From NCBI GenBank assembly GCA_002474325.1, contig DKNL01000153.1, positions 1 to 22,288 on the forward strand: a stretch of 22,288 nt of DNA, in the 5' to 3' direction. A program made the position numbers and the translations under genes. Of the stretch, positions 14,633 through 22,288 are shown piece by piece. The notes beneath the pieces are model-generated. The model saw nothing but the letters and a program-made list of their open reading frames with translations. It searched no databases and had not been told where the DNA came from. Numbering within the stretch: the stretch's first letter is position 1; each line of letters opens with the position of its first letter. Source of the DNA: Opitutales bacterium UBA7389 (lineage in GTDB: Bacteria > Verrucomicrobiota > Verrucomicrobiia > Opitutales > Opitutaceae).

Positions 14633-15480
14633 CGGCAGTTTCTTGCTACGTCTTTTGGGGCCTGATAGTGGTCTACTGGACAATGCTCGATAAGGTTGAA
14701 TCGCAAGAGCTTTTGATGCACCGGGTGCTTTGGACCTTGCTGATCGTTTTCGCTTTGATGGCTATTCGTGGTAATCTAAAGGAATATTGGCAGGGGCTTA
14801 GAAGCGGCCGAGTATTTAGGATCCACTTACTGGGAGCGGCTTTGCTTGCCATGAATTGGTATCTATTTGTATATGGAGTTACCAACGATCGGATTACGGA
14901 TGCCAGTCTCGGCTACTTTCTTTGTCCATTCGTATCGATATTTTGGGGTCGATTAATTGAAAATGAAAAGCTGAACGGAGTTCAATTGCTTTCGATCGGA
15001 TTAGCTATGATAGGGGTATCCAGATTAGCCTGGGAGCTAGACGATTTTCCTTATATCGCTACGGGTATCGCCTTGACCTGGGGGACTTATAGCATGCTGA
15101 AAAAGCGAATTGGCCTGGGCGTGTTTTCCAGCTTGGGCATGGAGATGACAATATTGGCTCCATCAGCGGCCATTGCGCTTTTTTGGTATGGAAAACAGGG
15201 CGAATTGGCCTGGGGAACCTTGGGATATCGTTACGATGTTCTCATAGCTTCTACTGGGATTGTGACCATGATTCCACTATTGCTTTACAGTTACGCCGTG
15301 AAGCGGGTGTCTCTGACGACAATGGGCTTATTGCAGTACATCATGCCGAGCATGGCGCTAGGAATCGCCGTATTCGTTTACAAGGAGCCCTTTGGGTCAG
15401 TCAGGCTTTTCGCGTTTGGCTTTATCTGGTTAGCGTTGATCATTTACGTTTGGAATAGCGTTCGGTCCAGGCTGGCTTGA
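14620..15480 (+). CDS. rarD: RarD/EamA-type drug/metabolite transporter
   Basis: 286 residues with about ten hydrophobic segments and hardly any soluble part, as in the drug/metabolite transporter superfamily. The N-terminus (GQLAAVSCYVFWGLIVVYW, then ESQELLMHRVLWTLLIV) and AMNWYLFVYGVTNDRITDAS (with the conserved NW..Y.., SLGYF) match RarD, the chloramphenicol-sensitivity protein family; the second EamA repeat starts around ATGIALTWGTYSMLKK. Substrate is unknown. Start overlaps the TatD gene by 13 bases in another frame; no Shine-Dalgarno or better start. The gene is convergent with an usher-like remnant whose end overlaps its last 37 bases. Confidence 0.88.
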   Translation: MGQLAAVSCYVFWGLIVVYWTMLDKVESQELLMHRVLWTLLIVFALMAIRGNLKEYWQGLRSGRVFRIHLLGAALLAMNWYLFVYGVTNDRITDASLGYFLCPFVSIFWGRLIENEKLNGVQLLSIGLAMIGVSRLAWELDDFPYIATGIALTWGTYSMLKKRIGLGVFSSLGMEMTILAPSAAIALFWYGKQGELAWGTLGYRYDVLIASTGIVTMIPLLLYSYAVKRVSLTTMGLLQYIMPSMALGIAVFVYKEPFGSVRLFAFGFIWLALIIYVWNSVRSRLA

Positions 15481-15770
15481 CTAAGCTTTCGATAGCCGTC
15501 TAGGGGATCCGTTAGAAGGACCATTTCGGAGAAAACATGTTTTTCTGCTCCGTTTACCTCTAATTGGTCCCACTCGTCGATTCTCGCGACCTTTATTTTG
15601 TATGTGCCGGGCTTTAATCCTGTTACGACGAATTTCCCTAAGCGATTGGTGAAGGTCAGTATCTCCGGCATGTCTTCGCCGACGATCTTCAATGTCTTGT
15701 ATCCGGCTGGTTGTTCGTTTCAATAGAATAGGGTGCTGCGAAACGAATAAATGTGGTTGGCCCCCAAAGT
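15444..15770 (-). pseudogene. C-terminal remnant of an usher-like outer-membrane/surface protein
   Basis: The minus strand between a TAA (15771-15773) and the frame end at 15444 reads as one protein interrupted by a TGA at 15720-15722: TLGANHIYSFRSTLFY, stop, NEQPAGYKTLKIVGEDMPEI, then TFTNRLGKFVVTGLKPGTYKI. The TFTNRLGKF..GLKPG.Y block resembles the C-terminal plug-like or carboxypeptidase-regulatory-like beta-sandwich of fimbrial usher proteins and related surface proteins. An ATG at 15692 would give an 82-residue peptide, but without the upstream barrel it cannot work. It is downstream of the SNF2 gene on the same strand and convergent with rarD, overlapping its 3' end. I read it as decayed. 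Confidence 0.5.
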
Positions 15771-15817
15771 TTAGCTGGGTTTGGATGAGAGATCCTCGAC
15801 GGGCTGACAAGCTTGGT

Positions 15818-18313
15818 CTAGGCCAGCAGTTCTTTGAGGTCTCCCAGGCTAATTTGGGAGTTAGCGGCCTCGCTAGCTTCGAAAACGTCTCTGAGGAGCT
15901 TTCGTTTGCGATCCTGCATTTGCAGTACTTTTTCCTCTACCGAATTCGCGGCGATGAATCTGTAGCTGGTAACGATTTTCGTTTGTCCGATCCGATGGGC
16001 TCGGTCGGTGGCTTGAGCTTCGGCAGCCGGGTTCCACCAGGGGTCGTAGTGGATGATCGTATCGGCGCCGGTCAGGTTTAGCCCGACACCGCCAGCTTTG
16101 AGTGATATTAGGAACAGGGGTATCGACTCATCGTTTTGGAATCTATCCACTTGAACCATCCTATCTCGAGTCGACCCATCGATGTAGGCATACGAGATTT
16201 CCTGTTCGTCCAACTCTGCCCGCAGGAGGGCCAAGAGGGAAACGAACTGGGAAAACACAAGCACGCGATGACCGCCGTCGATGGACTCTTCTACCAGCTC
16301 AAGGAAGCTCGACCGTTTTGCGGACTCTCCCGGGTCTCTCTGCTTGTCGAGCAAGCGGGGATCGCAACAAATCTGTCGAAGACGGAGAAGCTGAGTTAGA
16401 GTTTTCATGCGTAACGCACCTTCGCTAGTTCCGCTCCTTTCCAGCGCCGTTATTTCCGTCTCTGCAGCTAGTTTAGTCTTATCGTAGAAGCACCTTTGTT
16501 CGGGCGACATATCTACGAATAGCGTTTGCTCGATTTTGTCTGGCAGTTCAGAGGCGACCTCGGATTTTTTCCGTCTCAGAATGTAGGGTCCAGCTTGACG
16601 GAGAACACGCTTTTCGTGCCACCTGCGCTCTTCGCCGCGAGCATCTTTTGGTATGGCGTGAGGACTGCCGGGCAATATGAAATCTAGCAATGAGACCAGA
16701 TCTTGCACGCTGTTTTCTATGGGCGTTCCAGTGAGAAGAAATCTTCCGAGGGACGACAAGCCAGCTAGGGCTTTGGCGTTCTGTGTTCGTCGGTTTTTTA
16801 TATGCTGCGCTTCGTCTGCGATGATGCAGCGGAATTCTATGGGCTCGAATTGAGGAAGGTCGCGAATCAAGGTGCCGTAAGATGTTATGACGAGGTCGAT
16901 TTCAGAAAGCGTATCGAGCTGGGAAATACGTCGTTCTCGGTGATTCGTAAACACGTTCAGCTCTGGGCAATGGGATTCTGTTTCACGCCTCCAATTTTCT
17001 ACGAGCGATGCTGGACAAACGACTAGAGACGGGTTGGGGCTGCTCTTTTCAAGGTTTTGGCGTTTTCTACTGTCCCTAGAATTTGAGGACCACGATCTCT
17101 TCAATAGGGAAACTAGAGCCAGAGCCTGCACGGTTTTTCCGAGCCCCATCTCATCGGCTAAGATTCCTCCAAGGCGATTGCGAAAGAGGTGTAGCATCCA
17201 GGAAACGCCGATCTTCTGGTAGTCCCGAAGAAGTTGCTGCAACCTTTCATCTACCGGCGGGGGCGGCAACTGGCTTACATCATTAAGGGCGGCAGAGCGG
17301 GCCCTCCAGGTTTCCGGCGGTTTGAAGTTAGGAATGCTTTCAAGCAGATCCTTTTCGACTTCCGGTAAACGCGATATGGGGACGTGAAAGCTTCCTCGAT
17401 GAAGTAAGTGAGTGGTTGGCGATATGGATAGGGTCTTTTGTAGGTTCTCGTACTTCTTGAGCTTGTCCTTACTAAGGAGATACATTTCCTTTCCAGTGTC
17501 CACATAGCCCCCAAGCGACGCCATGCACTGATTCAGAGCGGTCTCTTCGGCTCCAGGTGCAACCATGGAGAAAGAGACCAGGTAACCGTCTGCCTCCTCC
17601 TCGGCTTTGACTTTGAACTCGATTTCCTTGATATCGCTTGTTCGAGACTGGAAGTTGTCGGTGAAGTCAGCGTTGTAGCGGGTTTTAAGGTCTTCCCAAT
17701 GGGCACTGAGGAAATTAAGGGTTTGATGCTTGTCACGTAGCCACCATCTGCGGTTACTCGGCTCGAGCTTGAAGCGATACTGTTTAAGCAGCTCCCTCAT
17801 TTCCGGGTATAAGGGGTGTTCACGGGAAGGCAGCATGATAGCCAAGAAATGGGTGGAACCGTCGACGAGCATTGGGGCGCCGTCGAAGGTTTTGTCCGTC
17901 TCCGAGCGTTTTTTAGTTTGCTTCAGTCCTGCTTTAGAAAGCGCTTCGGTTTCAAGAGGCGATTGATTGACGAGCAACTCGCTGACATTGGCAAGTTCGT
18001 TGCCCTGCCAGGGAATTGGATTCGCAGGTCTATTGACCCAATAAAAGGCTGGAGTGCTGGCAAAGATGGTCGTGAGCTGAGAAAGCTGTCTTCGAGTCAG
18101 TTGGACAAAGGAGCTCAGTGATCCTCGGCCCCAACGCAGTATTGTGAACGCTGCGATTCGCGACTTTTCATCTAGATTCGCGAATTCCGCTTCGGCTATG
18201 TTTTCCGGCCGATGGGCTACCCCTCCTTTGTCTAAAATTTCCACTTTCGTGGGTATTGCATCGCGTGGAGCGCAAACGTCTAGATTAGGGGGGAGGCTTA
18301 TCTTGAGGCGCAC
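15818..18313 (-). CDS. SNF2-family DNA-dependent ATPase/helicase
   Basis: 831 residues. A poorly conserved N-terminal part (about 1-355) precedes the SF2 core, with LLRDYQKIGVSWM at 361-373, Walker A ADEMGLGKT at 386-394, DEAQ (Walker B) at 500-503, LLTGTPIENS (motif III) at 526-535, and the second lobe with SLKAGGVGLNLTGADTI (737-753) and QATDRAHRIGQ (767-777). These are Swi2/Snf2 translocases that remodel DNA-protein complexes; bacterial members (RapA-like, or HepA-like) act in transcription or repair. The start is a GTG at 18313 (VRLKISLPP), 11 bases after the rsmG stop. The N-terminal domain is unlike RapA; its role is unknown. No restriction or defence partner gene is nearby. Confidence 0.93.
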   Translation of the reverse strand: MRLKISLPPNLDVCAPRDAIPTKVEILDKGGVAHRPENIAEAEFANLDEKSRIAAFTILRWGRGSLSSFVQLTRRQLSQLTTIFASTPAFYWVNRPANPIPWQGNELANVSELLVNQSPLETEALSKAGLKQTKKRSETDKTFDGAPMLVDGSTHFLAIMLPSREHPLYPEMRELLKQYRFKLEPSNRRWWLRDKHQTLNFLSAHWEDLKTRYNADFTDNFQSRTSDIKEIEFKVKAEEEADGYLVSFSMVAPGAEETALNQCMASLGGYVDTGKEMYLLSKDKLKKYENLQKTLSISPTTHLLHRGSFHVPISRLPEVEKDLLESIPNFKPPETWRARSAALNDVSQLPPPPVDERLQQLLRDYQKIGVSWMLHLFRNRLGGILADEMGLGKTVQALALVSLLKRSWSSNSRDSRKRQNLEKSSPNPSLVVCPASLVENWRRETESHCPELNVFTNHRERRISQLDTLSEIDLVITSYGTLIRDLPQFEPIEFRCIIADEAQHIKNRRTQNAKALAGLSSLGRFLLTGTPIENSVQDLVSLLDFILPGSPHAIPKDARGEERRWHEKRVLRQAGPYILRRKKSEVASELPDKIEQTLFVDMSPEQRCFYDKTKLAAETEITALERSGTSEGALRMKTLTQLLRLRQICCDPRLLDKQRDPGESAKRSSFLELVEESIDGGHRVLVFSQFVSLLALLRAELDEQEISYAYIDGSTRDRMVQVDRFQNDESIPLFLISLKAGGVGLNLTGADTIIHYDPWWNPAAEAQATDRAHRIGQTKIVTSYRFIAANSVEEKVLQMQDRKRKLLRDVFEASEAANSQISLGDLKELLA

Positions 18314-18324
18314 GGGGAAGGTAT

Positions 18325-18975
18325 TTACGATGTCGTTTTCAAAGCAATGGGAACGTGAACGACAAACTTGTTGTCGAATTCCGGATACTCAAAATAGTCA
18401 ACTATTGGATACAGGGTAGGCGTTTCTGGGAACTCGGAGAACTCTTCAGAGAGATCTCCGCCTTTCAGGTAGAGCAATCCGTTTGCCATCGCGTTTGCGC
18501 TTGGGTGCCGAACGCGATCGCGAATCCAGCCAAGAAACTTCGGTAATTGGGTAACTGCCCGAGCAACGATGAAGTCGAATGTATCCCGAACGGTCTCCGC
18601 TCGAGCCTGGTGGGCGACGGCATTACCTAAATCGAGGGACTCGATGCAATTGGACACGGCTTTGATTTTCTTTCCGACGGAATCGATTAGCTGAAATTGG
18701 CACTCTGGATAGATTATTGCTAGCGGAATGCCGGGAAAACCGCCTCCCGTTCCAACATCCAGAATCCGAGTACCTGGATGGAAGTCCACGGTCTTAGCGA
18801 TCGCGAGCGAGTGAAGTATGTGCCGCAAAGGCAAGTTTTGGATATCGTTCCGGGAAATCAGATTCACCCGTTGGTTCCAGTCGGCTATGAGCTCGCTGAA
18901 TTTACTCAGCTGCTGTGTTTGCGCCTCTGTGAGATCGGGAAAGTAGCGGTTCACGATTTGGAGATCGAATTCCAT
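18325..18975 (-). CDS. rsmG: 16S rRNA (guanine-527-N7)-methyltransferase RsmG (GidB)
   Basis: 216 residues, normal for RsmG, which methylates N7 of G527 in 16S rRNA using SAM; its loss gives low-level streptomycin resistance in several bacteria. NQRVNLISRND (34-44) and the SAM loop ILDVGTGGGFPGIPLAI (71-87) are diagnostic, followed by QLIDSVGKKIKAV and DFIVARAVTQLPKFLGW. The usual mnmG-rsmG-parAB cluster is not preserved: the gene is followed 11 bases later by the SNF2 gene. The DNA between rsmG and the DUF3450 gene (18976-19217, 242 bases) is a divergent promoter region with no clear gene. Confidence 0.95.
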   Translation of the reverse strand: MEFDLQIVNRYFPDLTEAQTQQLSKFSELIADWNQRVNLISRNDIQNLPLRHILHSLAIAKTVDFHPGTRILDVGTGGGFPGIPLAIIYPECQFQLIDSVGKKIKAVSNCIESLDLGNAVAHQARAETVRDTFDFIVARAVTQLPKFLGWIRDRVRHPSANAMANGLLYLKGGDLSEEFSEFPETPTLYPIVDYFEYPEFDNKFVVHVPIALKTTS

Positions 18976-19217
18976 TTTCGCTCTCAGTGGAGACTACGCT
19001 GGTTGAGAGCAATAAAAATAACCGATTTGGGTGCTTGGGCATCTACAGCGACCTTTGGAGAGTTTTTGAAATAGTTTAAGCCGCTTCTCCGTTTCTTTGC
19101 GTGGAAGGCGACCTTTGCCTGTTTTAAGTGAACTCGCTTGACCTGCTGGATTCGCTTTGAAATCTTTGCAATCAGTTTGGCTTTACTAGATCTATTTGGG
19201 CTCGGTACCCGCACCAG
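18976..19217. other. Divergent intergenic region between rsmG and the TonB-type cluster
   Basis: The 242 bases hold the start sites of two divergent transcripts. A minus-strand GTG frame at 19214-18984 gives 76 residues, strongly basic (KISKRIQQVKRVHLKQ), without a recognisable family or Shine-Dalgarno; I judge it a shadow frame. No clear -35/-10 pair or operator was found by eye. Confidence 0.4.
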
Positions 19218-20027
19218 ATGATAACGTCCCCCCCGCTAAGTTTCTTCCGGGCTCGGTCCGGAGTATCAATTACAACGTTCATAGTTCTGCTGTGCAGTGG
19301 TTCCACGGTCTGGTCGGACGATTACGACCGGCTAGAGGCGGCCACGGAGCGATGGGTGGATCTGGAAAAACGGGTCGCTGAGGAACGGAACGCTTGGAAG
19401 GCCCAGAAAGGGATTCTGGAACAGCGCGTACTCGCGCTGGAGGCCGGATTGAGTGAGTTATCTGAAAGCTTGGAAAATCTCGATGAAGTGTCCGGTATCC
19501 GTCAGGAGGAGATACAGAACCATGACGCGACTTTGGCGGAATTGGAGGAGACGAGTTCATTCTATGTTGAGAAACTGGAAGGATTGGAATCCCGGTTTGA
19601 GCAAATCAGAGTGGAGTCTCCCGACTTTCTGAAGTCGGAGCTCGAAACGGCATTGGATAAGCTAGATATCGCCAAACAGGCGGCCTTGGGAGAGAGAGCT
19701 CAAATATTGATCGCCGCCTTCACGCGTATTGAGGAATTCAATCGGACCGTTACGATCGACTATGTTCCCAGGAAGCTGGATGATGGGCGAGAGGTGATGG
19801 TGTCCGTGCTGTACTGGGGCCTGGCCAGGGCGTATGCTGTGGATCCCCAAGGGACGATCGCCTGGGAATTGCAGCCCGGAAAAGAAGGATGGGAATGGAA
19901 GGAGCGAAAGGATGCCGTTGGGCCCATTCTAGAGCTAGTTCGCGTTTACGAACAACTGAGGCCTCCGTCGCTGCAAGTAGTTCCTGGGAAAGTAACGCAA
20001 CGAGCGGAGGTTAGCAATGATTGGTAG
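19218..20027 (+). CDS. DUF3450-family periplasmic coiled-coil protein
   Basis: 269 residues with an N-terminal Sec signal (hydrophobic TTFIVLLCSGSTVW, cleavage expected near residue 33), a long coiled coil at about 38-125 rich in Glu/Leu, and a C-terminal globular domain with VTIDYVPRKLDDGREVMVSV and LYWGLARAYAVDP. This is the DUF3450 arrangement. In other bacteria DUF3450 genes sit directly before a TtpC-type MotA/TolQ/ExbB gene, ExbB and ExbD, as here, which suggests a periplasmic partner of the energiser. The gene leads the cluster; its end overlaps the next start by 11 bases. No Shine-Dalgarno before its ATG. Function beyond this context is unknown. Confidence 0.85.
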   Translation: MITSPPLSFFRARSGVSITTFIVLLCSGSTVWSDDYDRLEAATERWVDLEKRVAEERNAWKAQKGILEQRVLALEAGLSELSESLENLDEVSGIRQEEIQNHDATLAELEETSSFYVEKLEGLESRFEQIRVESPDFLKSELETALDKLDIAKQAALGERAQILIAAFTRIEEFNRTVTIDYVPRKLDDGREVMVSVLYWGLARAYAVDPQGTIAWELQPGKEGWEWKERKDAVGPILELVRVYEQLRPPSLQVVPGKVTQRAEVSNDW

Positions 20028-21444
20028 ATTAGCTGAGTTGTATCGCCTTCTGTCCTTCGGCGGGATTTTTATGTTGGCGGTCGGCAATTTTCTTTGGGGA
20101 CAGGAAAGAGACATAGCGGTGCTAGCTGATGAGATGGAGTTGCGAGTGGAGGCGAGTTTACGGAAATATGAAGTGCTGCAAAACGAGATCGCCGAAAGTA
20201 AAATCCCATTGTTGGAGAAGATCAATGAGCTCGAAAACAAGACGATTGAATATCGGGCTTTGTTAAAATCAAGGGATAGCGAGGAGAGAAAAGCTCTGGA
20301 CGATTTGAGAGAACGCCAAATGCGTATCGCCGACACGCGTACCCAGAACGATTATGTTTCCGGATTATTTGCCCAATATTTGAATACATTTGAAGGGCGT
20401 CTTCAGATAGCCGAAGACCAGCTGTTTTCGCCGAAGCTCACCCCGCTTAGGGAGGCGATCGAGATTGCTGGTCCAGGATCTAGAGTGGCGATTGAGAAGA
20501 GGGCTGAAGCAGTTGAGCTCTGCCTCGATCGATTGAAGCTAGTGATGGGAGGCTACATCTTCCTGGGCGACGCCATTGACCCCTCTGGCGAAATACTGAA
20601 CGGTGATATAATCGTATTCGGTCCCTCTGCCTATTTCCGTGGTTTAGCGGGAGATTCTGTAGGAATGCTCAGTTATCGGTCGGGAGCATTGGAGCCAGGG
20701 TTAGTGTTATTTGATGGCGAATACGGAAACCCTTTGAGGAATTACAGCGATACGGGAGAGTCCAGCCTGCCTTTGGACGCGTCTCTCGGTAAGGCGATTT
20801 CTCTGAAAGAGGCCAGCGACAGTTGGCAAGAGCACCTTGAGAAGGGCGGCTACGTTGGTTATGCGATATTGGCAATGGGAGGGTTGGCTTTGTTTTTGGC
20901 GTTGGTCAAGCTGGGGGATTTTGCTGCTCTTAGCGTATCTATCCCTGCAAATCTGACAAAGGTGGCCTCTAAAGCTATCGAGGGAGAGTTGGAGGAAGCG
21001 AGGGCGGAAGCCTCAGAAAGCCGGCCCTGGATGCGCGACATGCTGCAGGAAGGAGCTTCCCACGCCTCTGGGGATCGCGAATTGATGGAGGACCACATGA
21101 TCAGCGTTATCCTCCATCGAAAACCCCGCCTCGAGCGATTTCTGCCTTGGCTGGCGGTTACTGCAGCTGCGACGCCTTTAATGGGACTTCTGGGAACGGT
21201 AGTCGGAATGATCAAGACGTTTACGCTGATCACGATTTTCGGTTCCGGAGATCCGAAGGCACTTTCGTCTGGCATTTCCGAAGCTTTGGTGACCACAGAA
21301 CTGGGATTGATTGTGGCGATCCCAACGTTGATAATCCACGGAGCACTCGTAAGATTGGCGAAAAAGCGGATAGGGGCGATGGAGTTAGCGGCGACGGAGT
21401 TTTCGAAGATAGTCAGCAAGCTGGCGATTAACGAACGATTGTAG
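20017..21444 (+). CDS. TtpC-like MotA/TolQ/ExbB proton-channel family protein (long form)
   Basis: 475 residues. It has a signal-like N-terminus (1-28), a periplasmic coiled coil (about 35-105), and a beta-rich middle (about 175-240: GGYIFLGDAIDPSGEIL, then VFGPSAYFRGLAG). A transmembrane helix follows at about 278-298, and the MotA_ExbB domain at about 350-475 carries two more helices, including PLMGLLGTVVGMIKTF and LVTTELGLIVAIPTL, the channel-lining motifs. This long form matches TtpC of the Vibrio TonB2 system, which is needed in addition to ExbB2/ExbD2 for TonB2 function. GGAGG at 20006-20010 is a good ribosome site, and the start overlaps the DUF3450 gene. The small ExbB gene follows 5 bases after its stop. 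Confidence 0.87.
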   Translation: MIGRLAELYRLLSFGGIFMLAVGNFLWGQERDIAVLADEMELRVEASLRKYEVLQNEIAESKIPLLEKINELENKTIEYRALLKSRDSEERKALDDLRERQMRIADTRTQNDYVSGLFAQYLNTFEGRLQIAEDQLFSPKLTPLREAIEIAGPGSRVAIEKRAEAVELCLDRLKLVMGGYIFLGDAIDPSGEILNGDIIVFGPSAYFRGLAGDSVGMLSYRSGALEPGLVLFDGEYGNPLRNYSDTGESSLPLDASLGKAISLKEASDSWQEHLEKGGYVGYAILAMGGLALFLALVKLGDFAALSVSIPANLTKVASKAIEGELEEARAEASESRPWMRDMLQEGASHASGDRELMEDHMISVILHRKPRLERFLPWLAVTAAATPLMGLLGTVVGMIKTFTLITIFGSGDPKALSSGISEALVTTELGLIVAIPTLIIHGALVRLAKKRIGAMELAATEFSKIVSKLAINERL

Positions 21445-21449
21445 AGGGG

Positions 21450-21977
21450 ATGGAACAGCTTTTGTTGGAAGCGTGGGATTCGATTAGAGAGGGCGGTGTT
21501 GTTATGATCGCTCTCATCGTTCTATCCCTGATTCTGTACCGCTCTGCTTTTGGAACGCTATTTTTCGTGAAGGGGTTTTCCGCGAAGAGAATTCGGGAAG
21601 AGCTGGATGCCGGCGCGTGCAAGACGGATTTGGAGATCGCTTTTTCGCAAAGCCGACGAGAGTTTGGCGAACTGGTTTCCAGGCAAGTGGCTTTCATTGG
21701 CATGCTGGCGGCTGCCGCGCCACTTATGGGATTGCTGGGAACGGTGATGGGTATGCTCGAGACCTTCGAAAGTCTTTCTCAGCGAGCCCAGGAGACGGCT
21801 ACCCAGGTTTCTGGTGGAGTACGCTTCGCCCTTGTTACGACCCAGGCGGGATTGATGGTGGCGATTCCAGCGATTTTCATTATCCAATGGATTAAACGGG
21901 TAGCGAGCACTCGGCAACAGGAAATGGCTCATGAGGAATTGCTAGCCACTCATAGAGAGGAGGCAGTGGTAGGATGA
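21450..21977 (+). CDS. ExbB/TolQ-family proton channel subunit (short form)
   Basis: 175 residues with three hydrophobic segments: VVMIALIVLSLILYRSAF at about 17-34, IGMLAAAAPLMGLLGTVMGM at about 83-102, and LVTTQAGLMVAIPAIFIIQW at about 128-147. The conserved threonines of LVTTQAG line the ExbD-facing pore. ExbB pentamers surround ExbD to use the proton motive force. The protein is shorter than E. coli ExbB (244) but typical of the second ExbB of TonB2-type clusters. GGGG precedes the ATG. Its TGA stop overlaps the ATG of exbD (ATGA), a strong sign of translational coupling. Confidence 0.88.
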   Translation: MEQLLLEAWDSIREGGVVMIALIVLSLILYRSAFGTLFFVKGFSAKRIREELDAGACKTDLEIAFSQSRREFGELVSRQVAFIGMLAAAAPLMGLLGTVMGMLETFESLSQRAQETATQVSGGVRFALVTTQAGLMVAIPAIFIIQWIKRVASTRQQEMAHEELLATHREEAVVG

Positions 21978-22288
21978 AACGGAATATTTCCGATCTAGAA
22001 ATGGGCGGAGAGTCCGAGATCAATTTGTCGCCGATGATAGATTGCATCTTTATTTTGCTGATTTTCTTTATTGTAACGACCGTCTTCGTACAGGAAGCGG
22101 GTATCGATGTGGACAAGCCGGAGGCGAGCAACTCGACTCCCTTGCCGAAGAATAGTATCCTCATTGCAATTACAGAGACTGGGCGAATCTTTCATGGCGG
22201 TAAAGAGATCTCCCTAGCCCGAGTCCGCCCAATCGTGCATAGGATCCTGGCAATCGAGGCCGCCCCCATAATCATTCAAGCCGACCGG
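21974..22288 (+). CDS. ExbD/TolR-family biopolymer transport protein, N-terminal part (runs off the window)
   Basis: 105 codons to the window edge. One transmembrane helix at about 24-42 follows INLSPMID, and Asp23 there is the proton-carrying aspartate equivalent to Asp25 of E. coli ExbD. The periplasmic part has NSILIAITETGRIFHGGKEI and APIIIQADR, the typical TolR/ExbD fold; only the last 30 or so residues are outside. The start overlaps the exbB stop by four bases (ATGA), with a strong Shine-Dalgarno GAGGAGG at 21957-21963 and a second AGG at the start. In TonB2-type clusters tonB and a TPR protein follow, so these are expected just beyond the window. Confidence 0.9.
   Translation, partial: MKRNISDLEMGGESEINLSPMIDCIFILLIFFIVTTVFVQEAGIDVDKPEASNSTPLPKNSILIAITETGRIFHGGKEISLARVRPIVHRILAIEAAPIIIQADR

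Noticed and set aside
15481..15810. 109-codon minus frame overlapping the usher-like remnant
   Set aside because: Its translation turns Arg-rich and low-complexity exactly where the adjacent frame carries the usher-like motif, so it is a shadow.
15818..18313. SNF2 helicase as part of a defence system
   Set aside because: SNF2 proteins occur in DISARM and other islands, but no methyltransferase, nuclease or other defence partner lies next to it; neighbours are rsmG and an usher remnant.
18984..19214. 76-codon basic frame on the minus strand upstream of rsmG
   Set aside because: GTG start, no Shine-Dalgarno, extreme Lys/Arg content and no recognisable motif; it lies in the divergent promoter region and looks accidental.
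20859..21419. 186-codon minus frame inside the TtpC-like gene
   Set aside because: Antisense to the conserved MotA_ExbB domain; no family features.

Overview
This window is ordinary-looking chromosomal DNA of moderate GC with tightly packed housekeeping genes. It looks like a Gram-negative, LPS-bearing bacterium: there is an LptF/G permease, a TonB-type ExbB/ExbD energiser, lipoprotein and Sec signal peptides, and an usher-like remnant. My best guess is Verrucomicrobiota, Opitutia-like. The supporting signs are the mix of gene neighbours, the small PWSRP-type lipoprotein, and the fact that most isolated genes lack a Shine-Dalgarno sequence. That placement is inference; no rRNA or other decisive marker is present.

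Layout. (1) 1-1306, minus strand: an interrupted hypothetical ORF, a 51-residue lipoprotein, rsmI, and the first 24 codons of a Ppx/GppA phosphatase. (2) 1307-1870: no intact gene, only an 87-codon coding-like remnant without a start. (3) 1871-5168, minus: an ilvD-pgi pair. (4) 5340-7241, plus, divergent from ilvD across an intergenic region holding a perfect 8-bp inverted repeat: scpB and pheA, 3 bases apart. (5) 7421-8796, minus: a 2-oxoacid dehydrogenase E2 gene (sucB-like) that lacks the subunit-binding domain, and a small hypothetical ORF. (6) 8821-9634, plus: a small ORF, a SUI1/YciH gene and a frameshifted methyltransferase remnant. (7) 9949-12019, minus: metF, with its own promoter and operator-like palindrome, and rlmN. 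(8) 12154-15480, plus: an LPS-export permease, a truncated flavin-reductase-like gene, a TatD hydrolase and a RarD-type transporter. (9) 15444-18975, minus: an usher-like C-terminal remnant, a SNF2 helicase and rsmG. (10) 19218-22288, plus: a DUF3450 protein, a long TtpC-like MotA/TolQ/ExbB protein, a small ExbB and the start of ExbD, with overlapping ends.

How the genes work together. The last block is the most system-like part. It matches the order of the TonB2-type energy-transduction cluster of marine gammaproteobacteria, in which an ExbB/ExbD proton channel with an accessory TtpC and a coiled-coil periplasmic partner drives outer-membrane transport; tonB would be expected just past the window edge. 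Most of the rest is core metabolism (glycolysis/gluconeogenesis, branched-chain and aromatic amino acids, TCA cycle, folate/methionine), rRNA methylation (rsmI, rlmN, rsmG), chromosome condensation (scpB) and envelope biogenesis. Three or four decayed genes (about 1306-855, 9444-9634, 13537-13809 and 15444-15770) lie between the housekeeping genes and suggest ongoing gene loss. I found no CRISPR array, tRNA, rRNA, insertion sequence or prophage.
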